Assembly: GCA_016946835.1 (NCBI GenBank)
Contig: JACVTC010000011.1
Location: 775,001 to 839,000, forward strand
DNA from: Neocallimastix lanati (nom. inval.)
Lineage: Eukaryota > Neocallimastigomycota > Neocallimastigomycetes > Neocallimastigales > Neocallimastigaceae
DNA: 64,000 nucleotides
Direction of reading: 5' to 3'
This document shows, in pieces, positions 1 through 12,708 of the stretch. How positions within the stretch are numbered: the stretch's first letter is position 1; every line of letters starts with the position of its first letter. Below the pieces are notes generated by a model, which was not told the origin of the DNA, did no database searches, and saw only the letters and a program-made list of their open reading frames with translations. Position numbers and translations under genes: made by a program.

Positions 1-492
1 CACGATCGGGTAGTTGACGATAATTTTTACTAATCACCTGTGAGAGTGGATACATTTTTGGTGGTGGACTATTTAATCTAGTTTTAAAATAGTTATAGTA
101 GGAGGTGGAGGAAGTAGAAGAGATAGATGAAGATGTGGAAAGAAGGGAAGATTGGCTATTACAATGCGGAAGATTATGATATTTATGTCGTCGTGAGGTA
201 ACTAATTTTAATGGGGTTTCAAGTGATAAATGTTCAGCTTCTTTTGGTGTATTCACTAAATAGTTGGGATGGGTTTGCATAATGGGGTATATTTCTATTT
301 TAACAATACCTTCTATACATTTCTCGGTTTCACTCATACAATTTGAGGTGTCAATCGCTCGAACAGGTTGAGACGACTTTCTTTTCCGATGAACCATTTT
401 AGGATGCCATTTTTTATGATAAATTGATTCTATGATGGAATCCTTTTCTTTTATTGTCATCTTATTTTCTTTATTGTTGATAGTATTCGATA

Positions 493-543
<51 letters not shown>

Positions 544-1467
544 CAATATCATCATTATTATTGTTATTATTGTTATTGGTATTAACATTATCACTATTAC
601 AAGCTTCATCATTGTTATTTATTGTAGTATCAATTTCCATATGATCTATATCCTTTTTATCTATATCCTTTTTACTTATTATATCCTTTTTATTCATTTC
701 TTTTTTATCTATTTTTATCGTATCTATCTGCATCTTATCCATGTCCATTTTATTTATATCTTTTTTATCTACATCCATTTTATCCATGTCTATTTTATTT
801 ATATTCATTTTATTCATGTCCGTTTTATCTATATTCATTTTATCTATATTCATTTTACATTTCAAGGTATCTGTTAGTACATTATTATTTGCTTTCTGAC
901 CATTTTGTGAAGGCTCATTTGAATGATTTACAGAATTACTTTCATTATTTATCAACTTTTTATCATTTTGGATTTTATTGTCAATATTATCATCAATATC
1001 AATATTACAATTATTATCATTATCATTAATATTTATTTTACTACTATTATCATTAATATTCGTGGTGGCATATGTATTAGTATTTTCAAGAGTATTTGAA
1101 TTTGAATTTGAATTTGTATTAGTATTATTATCAGGATTGGTATCAATTTTGGTATTGGTATTGATATTGGTATTAGTATTGGTATTGATTTTATTATTAC
1201 CATTATAATTATTATTATTATTATTATTTTTGTTATTATCCATATTTTCATTTTTATTAATTTCAGTATTATTAGTATTTGAAGAAGTAGTATTAATACT
1301 AGAATTAGTACTAGAATAAATATCCATTTTTTTATTCGAATTCATATTTTTATTATTTATATTGGTATTGGAAATATTTATTTTAACGTTTATATCAATA
1401 TTTATATTAGACTTTTTAGTATCTGAAATACTACCATAACTACAATTAATACTATTATTATTATTAC

Positions 1468-1555
<88 letters not shown>

Positions 1556-2023
1556 TGGAGTTGTAGTGGTAGTAGTCTTATTTATATTCATATTCATATT
1601 ATTAGTAATATTTATATTGGTATTTTTATTTATATTATTATTAGTATTTTTTGTGTCGGTATTAGTTATGATATTAATATTAGTATTAGTATTAGTATTA
1701 GTATTAGTATTAGTATTAGTATTAGTATTAGTATTAGTATTAGTATTAGTATTAGTATTAGTATTAGTATTTGTATTAATATTAGTACTTATATTTTTAC
1801 TAATATTATTATTATTTGAAACAGAATTCATTGTTTGATTATTATCAAAATTGTCAGATGTTAAATTAGATTTCATATTTGAAAATAATTTTTTTGCACG
1901 GGATAGTAAAATAGGTGGATGATTTGAAAGTGAATTTTCATTTCTATTTATAGGCGGTGATATATTAGGAGTATTATAAATTTCCTTTTTTTCTGAAACT
2001 ATCATATTTTTATTAAATTCCAT
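1..2023 (-). CDS. Asn-rich low-complexity protein, 3' end beyond the window
   Basis: The minus frame is open without a stop from an ATG at 2021-2023 to the window edge, giving at least 674 codons. The N-terminus has NTPNISPP and a short basic stretch. Then come long Asn tracts (about 28 Asn from 1470-1554), an Asn-Thr alternation (1678-1771) and Lys/Asp/Met repeats of the KMNIDKMD type (about 640-860). Towards the window edge the composition turns normal, with a basic KRKSSQPVRAID stretch and a Ser/Thr-rich run. I recognise no domain, so no function is given. The missing C-terminal part may hold one. Such Asn repeats are typical of very AT-rich genomes. I infer a real gene because a frame this long has no stop in either its repetitive or its complex parts. 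Two plus-strand ORFs here are its mirror image. Confidence 0.72.
1470..1554. repeat. ATT trinucleotide array inside the Asn-rich gene
   Basis: A nearly pure ATT array in phase with the minus-strand frame, encoding a run of about 28 Asn. Length polymorphism would keep the frame. Confidence 0.9.
1678..1771. repeat. Hexanucleotide array (TTAGTA)n coding Asn-Thr
   Basis: About 16 copies of a six-base unit read on the minus strand as alternating Asn and Thr codons. Unlike the ATT arrays it keeps a two-residue period. Confidence 0.88.
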
Positions 2024-2125
2024 TTAATATATAATATTTATATATATATAAAAAAAAAAAAATTTTTTTTATTATATAGAAAAAAAAAAGTTAAATTGTT
2101 TATGTCTTTTTAGTTCCTATTCCTC

Positions 2126-2169
<44 letters not shown>

Positions 2170-2219
2170 TATTTTATTTTATTTTTTCCAAAATGTAAAT
2201 TTATAATAATATATTTTAT

Positions 2220-2444
2220 TTAAATATTTAATCTTAGATTAATACCATTTTGAGTTTTAAAGGACTTCAATAAATTTTCAGAAGTTATAGATTTATTAAT
2301 ATCAATCACATTATTTTCAATATTCTTTTTAGGTGTAATATTAGGGGTATTTATAAAGTTTAAACTATTATTGTTATTACTATTGTTATTATTTTGTTGT
2401 AAAACTTCCTTTTTAATATTTGGGGAAGGTGTCGAGGAACTCAT
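2220..2444 (-). CDS. Small Asn-rich hypothetical protein (74 aa)
   Basis: A complete minus-strand ORF. It begins MSSSTPSPNIKKEVLQQ, has an Asn run, then NTPNITPKK, and ends INLRLNI before a TAA. It lies just upstream of the large Asn-rich frame on the same strand. The two share NTPNI(T/S)P near their N-termini, so they may be related, or this may be an upstream exon whose junction I could not place. A possible donor (GGTATTAATC) lies near its 3' end, but I found no convincing matching acceptor before 2023. No domain is recognised. The Ser/Thr-Pro pairs could be phosphorylation sites, which is inference only. Confidence 0.45.
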   Translation of the reverse strand: MSSSTPSPNIKKEVLQQNNNNSNNNNSLNFINTPNITPKKNIENNVIDINKSITSENLLKSFKTQNGINLRLNI

Positions 2445-2672
2445 ATTTTAAATAATTATTATAATTATTATATTGTTATATTTTTATAATTAACTTTTTT
2501 TTTTTTTTTTTTTTTTTTATTAAAATATAATTTGAATATATATATATATATATTCAAATTATATATATATATATGTAGTATATAGTATTAATATATATTT
2601 TGATATTAAGAAAAAAAATAAATTTTTTATCTTATGTAACCTTTTATTTGTTTTTAAACCAAAAAGAGAATG

Positions 2673-2705
<33 letters not shown>

Positions 2706-2868
2706 AAAATTGTATGTATAAAAAATTTTTTATTTAATATTATATATATATATTTAACTCATTACTTTATAATAAAAATAATAATTATGAAGTTTACTTT
2801 TTTTAATACGAATAAAAATATATAAAAATATATATTTTTTTCATTTTATTATTTATTATATATAGTTT

Positions 2869-2910
<42 letters not shown>

Positions 2911-3224
2911 AAAGAAGAAATAAAATTAATAAAGAATAAAAAAATTTATTTATATATAAAAATTAATATTTAAAAATTAAAATTATAAATAAATAACAAA
3001 AAAAAATTTTTTTATTAAATTTAAATATATTAACAATAATTATAAAAAAAAAAAAAGGATAAAAAATATTTTAAAGTTGATTTTTATTTTTATATATAAT
3101 TTTTAATGTGAATCTAAAATTTTTTAAAATGATATAAATGAAGAAATTAATAAATTGAATAAAACAATAGTTGATAATAATGCAAGAAATTAAAAAATTT
3201 ACTAATGTAAATAAAATAAACAAC

Positions 3225-3264
<40 letters not shown>

Positions 3265-3496
3265 AGAGAAAACAGAAGCCGAGAAACTGCTGAAAGAATA
3301 AATTAAAAGGTGAAAATTAAAATGATATTTAAGAAATTAAATATGGATATATTACTAACTTAAAAGTGGGATTTTAGATGGTTGGAATGATAAAAAAAAA
3401 CAAACACATTAAAAATTAACAATGGTAGAGATCGCTAAGTTAGTCAATAGGAGTTTTATTAATGAAGTTTTATTAATCCTAGATTTAAAAATAAAA
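2445..3496. other. AT-rich intergenic DNA
   Basis: Poly-A and poly-T tracts and TA repeats, including a palindrome near 2525-2558 (ATAATTTGAATATATAT and its complement). From about 3270 the sequence is less simple but every frame is interrupted. No gene seen. Confidence 0.7.
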
Positions 3497-3706
3497 TAAA
3501 AAATAAAGATAAAGGATGACCTAAGAAAGGCTTATTGAATTAAATTTAGAGAAAATAAAGATAAAGGATGACCTAAGAAAGGCTTATTGAATTAAATTTA
3601 GAGAAAATAAAGATAAAGGATGACCTAAGAAAGGCTTATTGAATTAAATTTAGAGAAAATAAAGATAAAGGATGACCTAAGAAAGGCTTATTGAATTAAA
3701 TTTAGA
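3497..3706. repeat. 52-bp tandem repeat, four copies
   Basis: The core GGATGACCTAAGAAAGGC recurs at 3514, 3566, 3618 and 3670, giving an exact 52-bp period with almost no divergence. The unit is much less AT-biased than its surroundings. It sits in a block (about 3270-4030) with interrupted frames that may be a decayed gene or element. Confidence 0.93.
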
Positions 3707-4114
3707 GTCTATGGATATTATAAAAAGGTTTATCAAGATCAGTATTGAAAAAAAAAAAAAAAAAAAAAAAAACATTGAAGAAGCAGTAACTTATAATTGT
3801 GGTTGTATCACCTGTGTCACAAGGAATTTTGAATGATATGTTATAAGGACAAGATAATAACCAATAGGTTTATATTTATCAAAAATAATTGTATTAGAAC
3901 AGATTAGGCTTCTTGGATAATCAAAGTAGCCTTTTTATTACATAATTGGTAGCAAATATTAATGATGTTAATTTATTTAAATTGAACAATAAAGATAAAG
4001 ATGATTTAGTTATGCTATTATTATAAATTCATATACATATTTAATTTATTTAATTTTTATTTTTATTTTTATTTATTTTATTTTATTTTATTTTTAATTA
4101 AATATATGAAAAAC

Positions 4115-4164
<50 letters not shown>

Positions 4165-4856
4165 GAAAAAAAAAAGTTTAAATTAAAAAAAAAAAAAAAG
4201 TTTATATATATTATTTATATTTAATTTAAAATTTAAAATTCTTGATTAATGATAATAATAAGCTCTCTTTAAATTATAATTTCTCTCAAATTATGTATAT
4301 TTTAAGTATTTTTTTTAGCATCTATAAATAATTACTTTATTATTATTGGTAATTAATTTTAATTTACTAATTGTTAGATATTATTTAAATCAAGAAAATT
4401 TATTTATGAGGAATTTCCTTTATTTTAATTTATTAATTTTTTTTCTCTCTCTCTTTTTATGTGTATTCTTTTTTAAGTGTATTTTGATAGAATTTTTATA
4501 ATTTAATATATTATTATCATTATTATTATTATTTTTTTTTATTTCAATTTTATTTATATATTTGTATTTGTACAAATAAATAAAAAAAATAAAATAAAAT
4601 GTTTTAAATTATGACAATTTAATTTTAAATAAACTTTCTTTGATTTATTATTTTATTTCTATTATTATTTTTATCATAATATATATATATATAAAAAAAA
4701 AAAAAAAAAAAAAAAAGATAATAAAAAGAATTATTAAAGTCATTTTCTTAAAATTCATATGAAACATATATGTATTTATTAATTTTCATAAAGCTATTAT
4801 AAAAAATAATAATAATAATAAAAGTAAATTATCAAAAAAAAAAAAAAAAAAAAAAA
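3707..4856. other. Gene-free stretch with a possible decayed segment
   Basis: Positions 3770-4030 have more balanced composition; one plus frame reads NCGCITCVTRNFE before stops. After 4030 the DNA is simple (AAT array about 4117-4165, poly-A/T). No intact gene or recognised family. Confidence 0.5.
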
Positions 4857-4965
4857 AAGATTAATAACTGAGTCCTTAACTCCTATGGATATCTTTGACC
4901 TATAATCATCATAGCACTACGAAATGAATGCTTATAGTAGGCATTTTCATTTGTTCTTGATTTTA
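4857..4965 (-). pseudogene. Short protein-coding relic
   Basis: The minus strand reads KSRTNENAYYKHSFRSAMM and on to IGQRYP, then TAG, then ELRTQLLI. Base composition and codon choice look coding, unlike the simple DNA on both sides, but the frame is short and broken. The family is not recognised. Confidence 0.35.
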
Positions 4966-5656
4966 TATTTTCTCCATACGAACTTTATGATCAGTCATGA
5001 TATATTTTTGAAAAAATATATTAAATATATATATAAATTTTTTAAAAACAATTTTATTATTAATAATATATAAATATATAAATATATATTTATATATAAC
5101 CTATTTATATAAAAGTACATTTAATTTAAATATATACATTATAATATATTTTATTCATCTGAATTTACATTGTAAATAATTTAATTATTATTCATATAAA
5201 AAACCTATTTTACATCTATTTTATATATTAGTTATAAACCTTAACATTATTATAAAAATAATTATTACATATTTGAATATCTAATAATTATTATTTTAAG
5301 CTTCTCATGTACATATAATAAAATTTTATTTTTAATTTTATTTATTATAAGTGTTTCATCATTATTTAAATTTTATATATTTTTAAATAAGATTAATACG
5401 ATATGTGATAATTATAAATAAATTAAAGAATTAAATGCATTAACATATTCTAAGAAAAAAAATAATAAAAATAAAAAAAGATTAAATAAAACAAACAAAA
5501 AAAAAATTACAATATAATTAAGAATAAAGTATATTTAAAATTTTTTTTCAAAAATTCAATAGTCATAATCATCTAAATCTGGTTAAAATATATAAATGAA
5601 GGATTAATATTTTATAATTATAAATTAAATAATAGAAATAACTTGAATTTTTAATA

Positions 5657-5928
5657 TTAATAATAAATAATAAATAATAAATAATAAATAATAAATAATA
5701 AATAATAAATAATAAATAATAAATAATAAATAATAAATAATAAATAATAAATAATAAATAATAAATAATAAATAATAAATAATAAATAATAAATAATAAA
5801 TAATAAATAATAAATAATAAATAATAAATAATAAATAATAAATAATAAATAATAAATAATAAATAATAAATAATAAATAATAAATAATAAATAATAAATA
5901 ATAAATAATAAATAATAAATAATAAATA
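5657..5928. repeat. Heptanucleotide array (TAATAAA)n
   Basis: About 39 nearly perfect copies of a seven-base unit, followed to about 5985 by a degenerate ten-base variant. The same heptamer (on the other strand) forms the arrays at 33.84-34.10 kb and 45.85-46.07 kb. Confidence 0.95.
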
Positions 5929-5985
5929 TTAAATATTAAATAATATTAAATAATATTAAATAATATTAAATAATAGTAAATAATA

Positions 5986-6799
5986 ATAAAAATAATAATA
6001 GTAGTCGATTCTATCATATTAACTTTCAAATGTTACTATCTTTTAGAGAATAAAATGTTTTAAACTATTATTTTTTATATAAGATTTAAAAAAAAATGTT
6101 TTAGAATAAAATATGATACCATAAACCTAAATCATCATAATATTTTTTGTATACATCTGAATAAAATAAATTATTTTTTAATCTAATTTTTTATTTTTAA
6201 TTATAATTATTCAAAAACTATAAGAAATTAAATTATTTTAATTTTTATATCATTGTGAAAAGAAGATAAAAAAATTAAAAAGAAATTAATGAAATTAAAT
6301 ATTTATTAGTATATGACAAAAATTGTATTTTATTTTGATATATATCAATATGTTCTTTATTATAACTAAATGTAAATAGATCCCCCCCTCTCCAAATCAT
6401 CTTTTGTTTTATATTCATATCTTCAAGATTAATTAATGCTTCCTTTTTTTTCTTTATTTTTTTTTTTTTTATTTTTTTTTTATCTTTAGATATATACTTA
6501 TATATATCAAAAAAAAAAATTTTTTTTTTACTTATTAATTATTAATGAATTAAACCGATTATAAAAAAAATATATATATATATTTATATATAATATATAT
6601 ATAATATACAAATAACAAATATTATTATAAAAAATATTTTTTATAATTATATAATATGAAATAATAAAAATAAATTTAATTAAATTTTAATCGATTTATT
6701 AAAATTATATAATAAAACTAAATAAAAAAAATTTTTTTGGACAATTTTGAACAGTATTAATTATCATAAATATATATTAATTATTAAAAGCAAAAAACG

Positions 6800-6844
<45 letters not shown>

Positions 6845-7228
6845 TATAATTAAAATATATTATTTTAGATTTAATTTTTTTTTTTTATTATTTTATAATT
6901 TTTAATTATGGCTAGTGATTTTTTTTATTATTAATTTTAAAGTTTAAAAAGGAATTATTGAAAAATAATATTTATTTTAATATTATTAAATATATTAATT
7001 GTATTAATTACTTTATTTGATTTTACTTGTGGCTTGTATTTATAGATTTTAGTCCAACATAAAGAAATTTATAATCAAGATTTCAAAAAAGATTTTTTAA
7101 AAAAAAATTAAATCTATGTATTGAATGATTTTTTTTTATTTTTTTTTTATTATTTTTGGTATATATATATATTGAAATTAAAATTATTTAAATTTGAATA
7201 ATTTACATATAAATTTTATAAAAATAAA
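5986..7228. other. AT-rich upstream region of the RWD gene
   Basis: Poly-A/T and TA repeats, with a small C-run near 6382-6390. No coding sequence is visible. The last part holds the promoter and leader of the RWDD2-like gene, but no specific site can be named. Confidence 0.6.
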
Positions 7229-8167
7229 ATGGAAGATTCCGATTTAAGTAGTTTTATTGAACAACAAGTTATCACTTTTCAACTTTTAAATTCTATGTAT
7301 CTTGAAGATGAATTTTCAATAAATAGTGATATTAATAGTTTTATAGAATCATGTATAAATAATGAATTTGATATAACTCAAGCTTCGTTAGAAAATATTC
7401 CAACTAGTATTACTTTTACAATTTCATTAAAGATATTATTAGAAGATGATAAAGAAGAAATTTTACCTTTAAAATGTACTTTACCACTTAGATTAAATAA
7501 TCCTAAACAATGGGCTATACTTTCTATTGGCTCTGTTGATTGGATAAATAAAGAATCCCATCAAAATTTAACTCGTGATTTCCAACAACATGTTGAAGAA
7601 CAAAGTGATGATGATTTGATTACTTCATCTGATACATTAATTTTAGATTGTATTGAATGGCTTCAAACTAATAGTCCAAATTATAGCACAAAATTAGATG
7701 AAGATGATAATAAAAACAAAAATGAAGAAGAAGAAGGCCCACTTGAATTCCTTAGAGAATGGATATATTTACCTATGCTTTACTCGAAAGAAAAACGTGA
7801 AGATTTAATTACTTATGCTAAACCGTTTGGTTTTACCGGTTTTGTTTCACCAGGAAAACCAGCTTGTATTTGCATTGAAGGTCAAGCTAAAGATATTCCA
7901 AAATATTTAAATGACATTCGTTCAATTTCATGGGCAGATATTCCACCAAGAGATAAAAAAATGAGTACAAGAGCTCAAGAAAGATTTATTTGTCAAACAA
8001 AAGAAGAATTCGAGAAACACAGAAAATTTGAACCAATGGAAGAACGTCACTTTAAAATTCATGGTAATCGTTCAAATCATCAAAGTATGGATTTATTAGA
8101 ACAATGGTTAATAGAAAAAGGATGTCCAAATGCTTTTCATGATTTATTCCCAGATTTAAATAAATAG
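7229..8167 (+). CDS. RWDD2: RWD domain-containing protein 2-like (RWD + DUF1115)
   Basis: A single-exon 312-residue protein. Residues about 8-130 form an RWD domain: an N-terminal helix (EQQVITFQLLNSMY) followed by strands with the NIPTSITFTISLKILLED pattern. Residues about 165-305 match the DUF1115 partner domain of the RWDD2 family, with EWIYLPMLYSKEKREDL, the aromatic GFTGFVSPGKP turn and SWADIPPRDK. An acidic Lys/Glu linker (about 150-170) joins them. Length and domain order fit metazoan and fungal RWDD2A/B (roughly 290-310 residues). RWD domains bind other proteins; the cellular role of RWDD2 is not well defined, so none is claimed. The start is the first in-frame ATG, preceded by AAAATAAA. 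The gene ends in TAG and is tail to tail with COPB2. Confidence 0.93.
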   Translation: MEDSDLSSFIEQQVITFQLLNSMYLEDEFSINSDINSFIESCINNEFDITQASLENIPTSITFTISLKILLEDDKEEILPLKCTLPLRLNNPKQWAILSIGSVDWINKESHQNLTRDFQQHVEEQSDDDLITSSDTLILDCIEWLQTNSPNYSTKLDEDDNKNKNEEEEGPLEFLREWIYLPMLYSKEKREDLITYAKPFGFTGFVSPGKPACICIEGQAKDIPKYLNDIRSISWADIPPRDKKMSTRAQERFICQTKEEFEKHRKFEPMEERHFKIHGNRSNHQSMDLLEQWLIEKGCPNAFHDLFPDLNK

Positions 8168-8613
8168 AGTAAATATAACCAAAATTTAATTTAGAATATA
8201 AATATAAGCAATACATTTACATATTAATTCTTTTTTTTTTTTTTAATAGAAAATAAAATAAAATAAAATAATATAAAATAAAATAAAATAATTAATATAA
8301 TAAAAAATAGAAGTAAACAATTTTAAATTTAAATATATATATCCTTCAAAAAATTATTAATTATTAATTTTAATTTTATATCCTTATTTAAGAATAAAAA
8401 AAAAAATAAAAATAAAAATAAAATTATCTATTATTATTAAAAATAAATAAATAAATAAATAATAACTAATAATAATATGAAACTAAAAATAAATAATATT
8501 GAATTTTAATAGATTTATTTATTTATATATTTATTTTTTATTATTAAAAATAATAATTATAGTTGTAATGTAGTATGTTAAATATTAAATTTGATAATAT
8601 ATTTATTATTTGC

Positions 8614-8646
<33 letters not shown>

Positions 8647-8864
8647 TATTGTTTTGTTTTATCTATATATATAAGAAAAAAAAAAATTAAACATTTAAAA
8701 TTTACAATGCTTTGTATTTTATTATTTATTTACTTTGTATATGAATGTTTGCTTTGTTTTATATTATAAAGATTATTATTACATAAATAATTAATTTTTT
8801 ATTTTATTTTATTTTTTTTATTTTATTTTTTTTGACTTTCTTTTCTTTTTAATTTTTTGGATTT

Positions 8865-8906
<42 letters not shown>

Positions 8907-8997
8907 TTATTTATTTATTTATTTATTTATAATTATATATATAAATATTTAAAAAAAAAAAAAAAATAAATATATAAATTTTAAAATTAATTTATAT
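8168..8997. other. Convergent 3' intergenic region
   Basis: Lies between the stop codons of the RWDD2-like gene and COPB2. Only poly-T runs, an ATTT microsatellite near 8905-8928 and AT-rich DNA. A 64-codon ORF at 8575 is poly-T driven and not credible. Confidence 0.7.
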
Positions 8998-9272
8998 TTA
9001 AGCTTCATTTGATTCTATATTTTCATTTTCTTCTTTATTTTCTTCTTTATTTTCTTCTTCTTTATTTTCTTCTTCCTTATTTATTTCTTCGGTATTTTCT
9101 ACTTTATCTTCATTTTTTTCTTCTTTATTGTCCATTTCTACTTTATCATTTATATCACTTACACCACTTTGACTGAAACAATCTGCCATAGAAGAAATAT
9201 CATCAAATTCTTCACCCTTTATAAATATTAATTTTAAGAATTAAAATAAAAATAAAAATAATAAAAATAAAA

Positions 9273-9310
<38 letters not shown>

Positions 9311-10650
9311 CGAAAAATCAAAATATATTAATTATATACTATTGTTAATAAAATTAATTCTAATTATAATGATCATTATTAGTATTATTCAATTTAAATG
9401 AATAATAAAACTTACTCTTACTGAACCAGTACCAGTAGTATTAACTTCTAAACTTAAATGACTCATGGCATCAAACTAATTATAATTATTATTATTATTA
9501 TTAGTATTATATAATATTATATTATATTATACATTTATATATTTATTTATTTATTTATTTTATTAATTAATAGAAAATAATATATATATTAAAAATCATT
9601 AATTTATTATATAAATTATTATCTATTTAAATATTTACTTCATCAACGGATAAAACATTCTTTACAAGATCATTTGGACGTTCTTGAGATTTATTATCTA
9701 CAACAATTTCAGGTGTATTTGCGAATGAAACAGCATGTGATAAATTTTGAGAATCGCTATTTAGATTTTCATTAGTAGATTTTTTTTTATGTTCTTCAGT
9801 TAATTGATTAATAAGTACAAGTTTTTCCTTATCATTCATTAAATCCCAAGATAATGAATCCTTAAACTTTTCGTATTCAACGGATGGTATATTGACATTT
9901 TCTCTGAATTTCCGAACTAAGTCTTCAATTTTTACAGAAACTTCATAATCTGGATAAACTTCTGGGTTTTTAATTGGATTAGAAATACTTTCGGCAGTAA
10001 CATTCTTTTTGCTTTCTTTAAGTGACGTCTTCCATAAATCAACAATTCTTGGAACTTCACTATTTTATTTTAATAATAATAATAATAATAATAATTAAAT
10101 ATTTTTAATAAAAAATAACTATTATGATAAATAATTATTTATTCTTATTTATATTTTCGTTTTTATTTACATTTTTTTATTAACTTTTATTTTTTACTTT
10201 TTATTTTTATTTTTATGTTTTTTTTTTTTTTTTTTTTTTTATACTTATTAAAGTAAAATATATATATATATATAAAATTATTTACCTTGGACAATAAGTT
10301 CGTGCGAAGAATGCTGCTTCTGGTAATCGTTCAGATTTAATTAAAAGATCAACACATCTCTTAGTATCTTGACATAATAAATAGCATGTAAATGCAATAT
10401 TATTCTTTCCAGCTTTTTCTATTTGTTATTTCAAATTATATTTATTGATTAAAAGAGAAAAAAAATTTTTTAATTAATTATAATAAATATATTTTAATAA
10501 TAATAATAATTTATATTTATTTGTTTTTTATTTACCAGTATTTTGACCAAGTTTAAATAATGCCTTTTTGTTACCTGTAACTTGGTAGAATAACATGAGA
10601 TTTTCAATATCTTCAGCTTTTTGGAAACATTCTTCAACTAAATCAAACTG

Positions 10651-10686
<36 letters not shown>

Positions 10687-11753
10687 TTCATTATTATTTA
10701 TTTTATTAAATTATTTTATTATATTATTAATATTAATATTAATTTTATTCTTTTTTAATTATTTATATACTTATATATTTATTTTTGAATTAAAATTATA
10801 TTAATTTATTTTTGAATAATATTAAATAATTTTATTAAAAATATACTAAATTTATTAGCTACCTTCCACGAACTTAATGCTGATTCACCAAGAGTTCTCC
10901 AACAATCTACTTGATCTAATTCTTTAGCAATTTCTAATGCAATATTTAAGTGATTTAACTGAATTGCTAAATCAAATCTTTGACTTGGATCAGTAGAAAC
11001 AATTAAGGCCATTTCCTTCATATCTAAATAATTTAAATATAATAATTAAAAAGAATATATATATATATTATTATTATTAAAAGAAAATATCTATAATATT
11101 AATACTTTTAAAATTATATGATTATTTACCTTGTGATTCAAGGAATCTAGCAACCTTGTTTCTTTGATCCATTGGTACATTTGGTAATATTAATTCAGCT
11201 GCTTCTAAATCACCACGTAAAATAGCGGTTTGATACTCAATTACACTTAATGGGAAAGCGTAACTAGTAACATTAACATACTTTTGAATTTTTTAATATA
11301 AAAGCAATAAAATGTTAATACAATTAGAAAATTATTAATAATTAAAATTAAAATTATTATTAATTATACACTATATAATATGAAAAATTAATTTATATAT
11401 TACTTTATCACAGAGATAAATTCTATTATCTTTTGGAATATAACCAAGAAGATACATGTTTCTTTATTTTTTTTAATAAATCAAATCATTATATACATAT
11501 ATATATTTATTTTAAAATTTAAAATTCGTTAATATTATTTAAATTAATAGAGGATTAAATGAGCAAATTAAAATTTAAAATTTTATTTAATTACTTATCA
11601 AAATGGCTAATTGTATTAACTTGTCCACCAACTACGTAATTTAATCTATTTGATGAATTAGTGTAAATGAAACAATCACCTACCCAGAGACCTGTCTCAA
11701 CACTTATATATATATATATGAATATATATATATAAATTATAATAATTTATATT

Positions 11754-11785
<32 letters not shown>

Positions 11786-12672
11786 CGTATTATTATTTGA
11801 GTATATAATAATATTATTTATACGAAAAATAATCTGTGTGGTATATATATATATTCAAAATACCTTTCATTAACTTCATTTAAGAATTCAAATGCTTCTT
11901 CAATTCCTTCTTCTGAAATATTTGATGGGTTTTGTTCTACAGCTTGTTGATAAGCAAGTCTGTTAAAACGTAAAAGATAGAATGAATCATCACTTGTGAT
12001 AGCAACTAAATCAGATTCTGCCCAAAATACCTATAAGTTATATTTATATATATATAAAAAAAAAAAAGGATTATTATTAATTTATCAATAATAATTTTAT
12101 ATCTTTATTCAAGTATAATTAATGCTATATATATACATTCTTAGCTTCAACTTCAATACGACGAATACAAATTCCAGTTTCCCAATCATAAAAATTTAAA
12201 GAATTTCCACATTTGACACTAAGTAATGTACCTCCGTATATAGTGTCAACATTAAAATTAATATTTATGTTAATATTCTTTTCCTTAAAGTTTTTAAATA
12301 TTTTTATCTTGGATGACGTTTCACGAATAGCATATCTTATATAATTTATTAATTATTATTATTATTATTATTAATACATACATTTAAAAAAATATTTTTA
12401 TTATTGTAATTTAATAAAGAAAATAATAATGATACAACATATACAAATATATATCTTACTCATTATTTTCAGATGACCAAACGAAATCTAAAGCAGAACC
12501 AAAACTCTTGTTTCTCCATGCTAAAGCAGTATAAATAATATACTCCCCATCACCACAAACAACAACAAATCTAAAAAAAAAAAAAAAAAAAAAAAAAAAT
12601 ATTAATTAAAAACAAAATTATTTTAATATTATCAAATAATTTAATATATATATATATATTAAATAAAACTTA

Positions 12673-12708
<36 letters not shown>

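Noticed and set aside
432-1838. Hydrophobic plus-strand ORFs and a minus ORF at 1033-1251 inside the Asn-rich gene
   Set aside because: They are other-frame readings of Asn codon arrays in the single long minus frame, which is open for 674 codons.
5657-5928. CRISPR array or telomere
   Set aside because: There are no spacers between repeats and the unit is an internal AT heptamer, not a C/G-strand telomere repeat.
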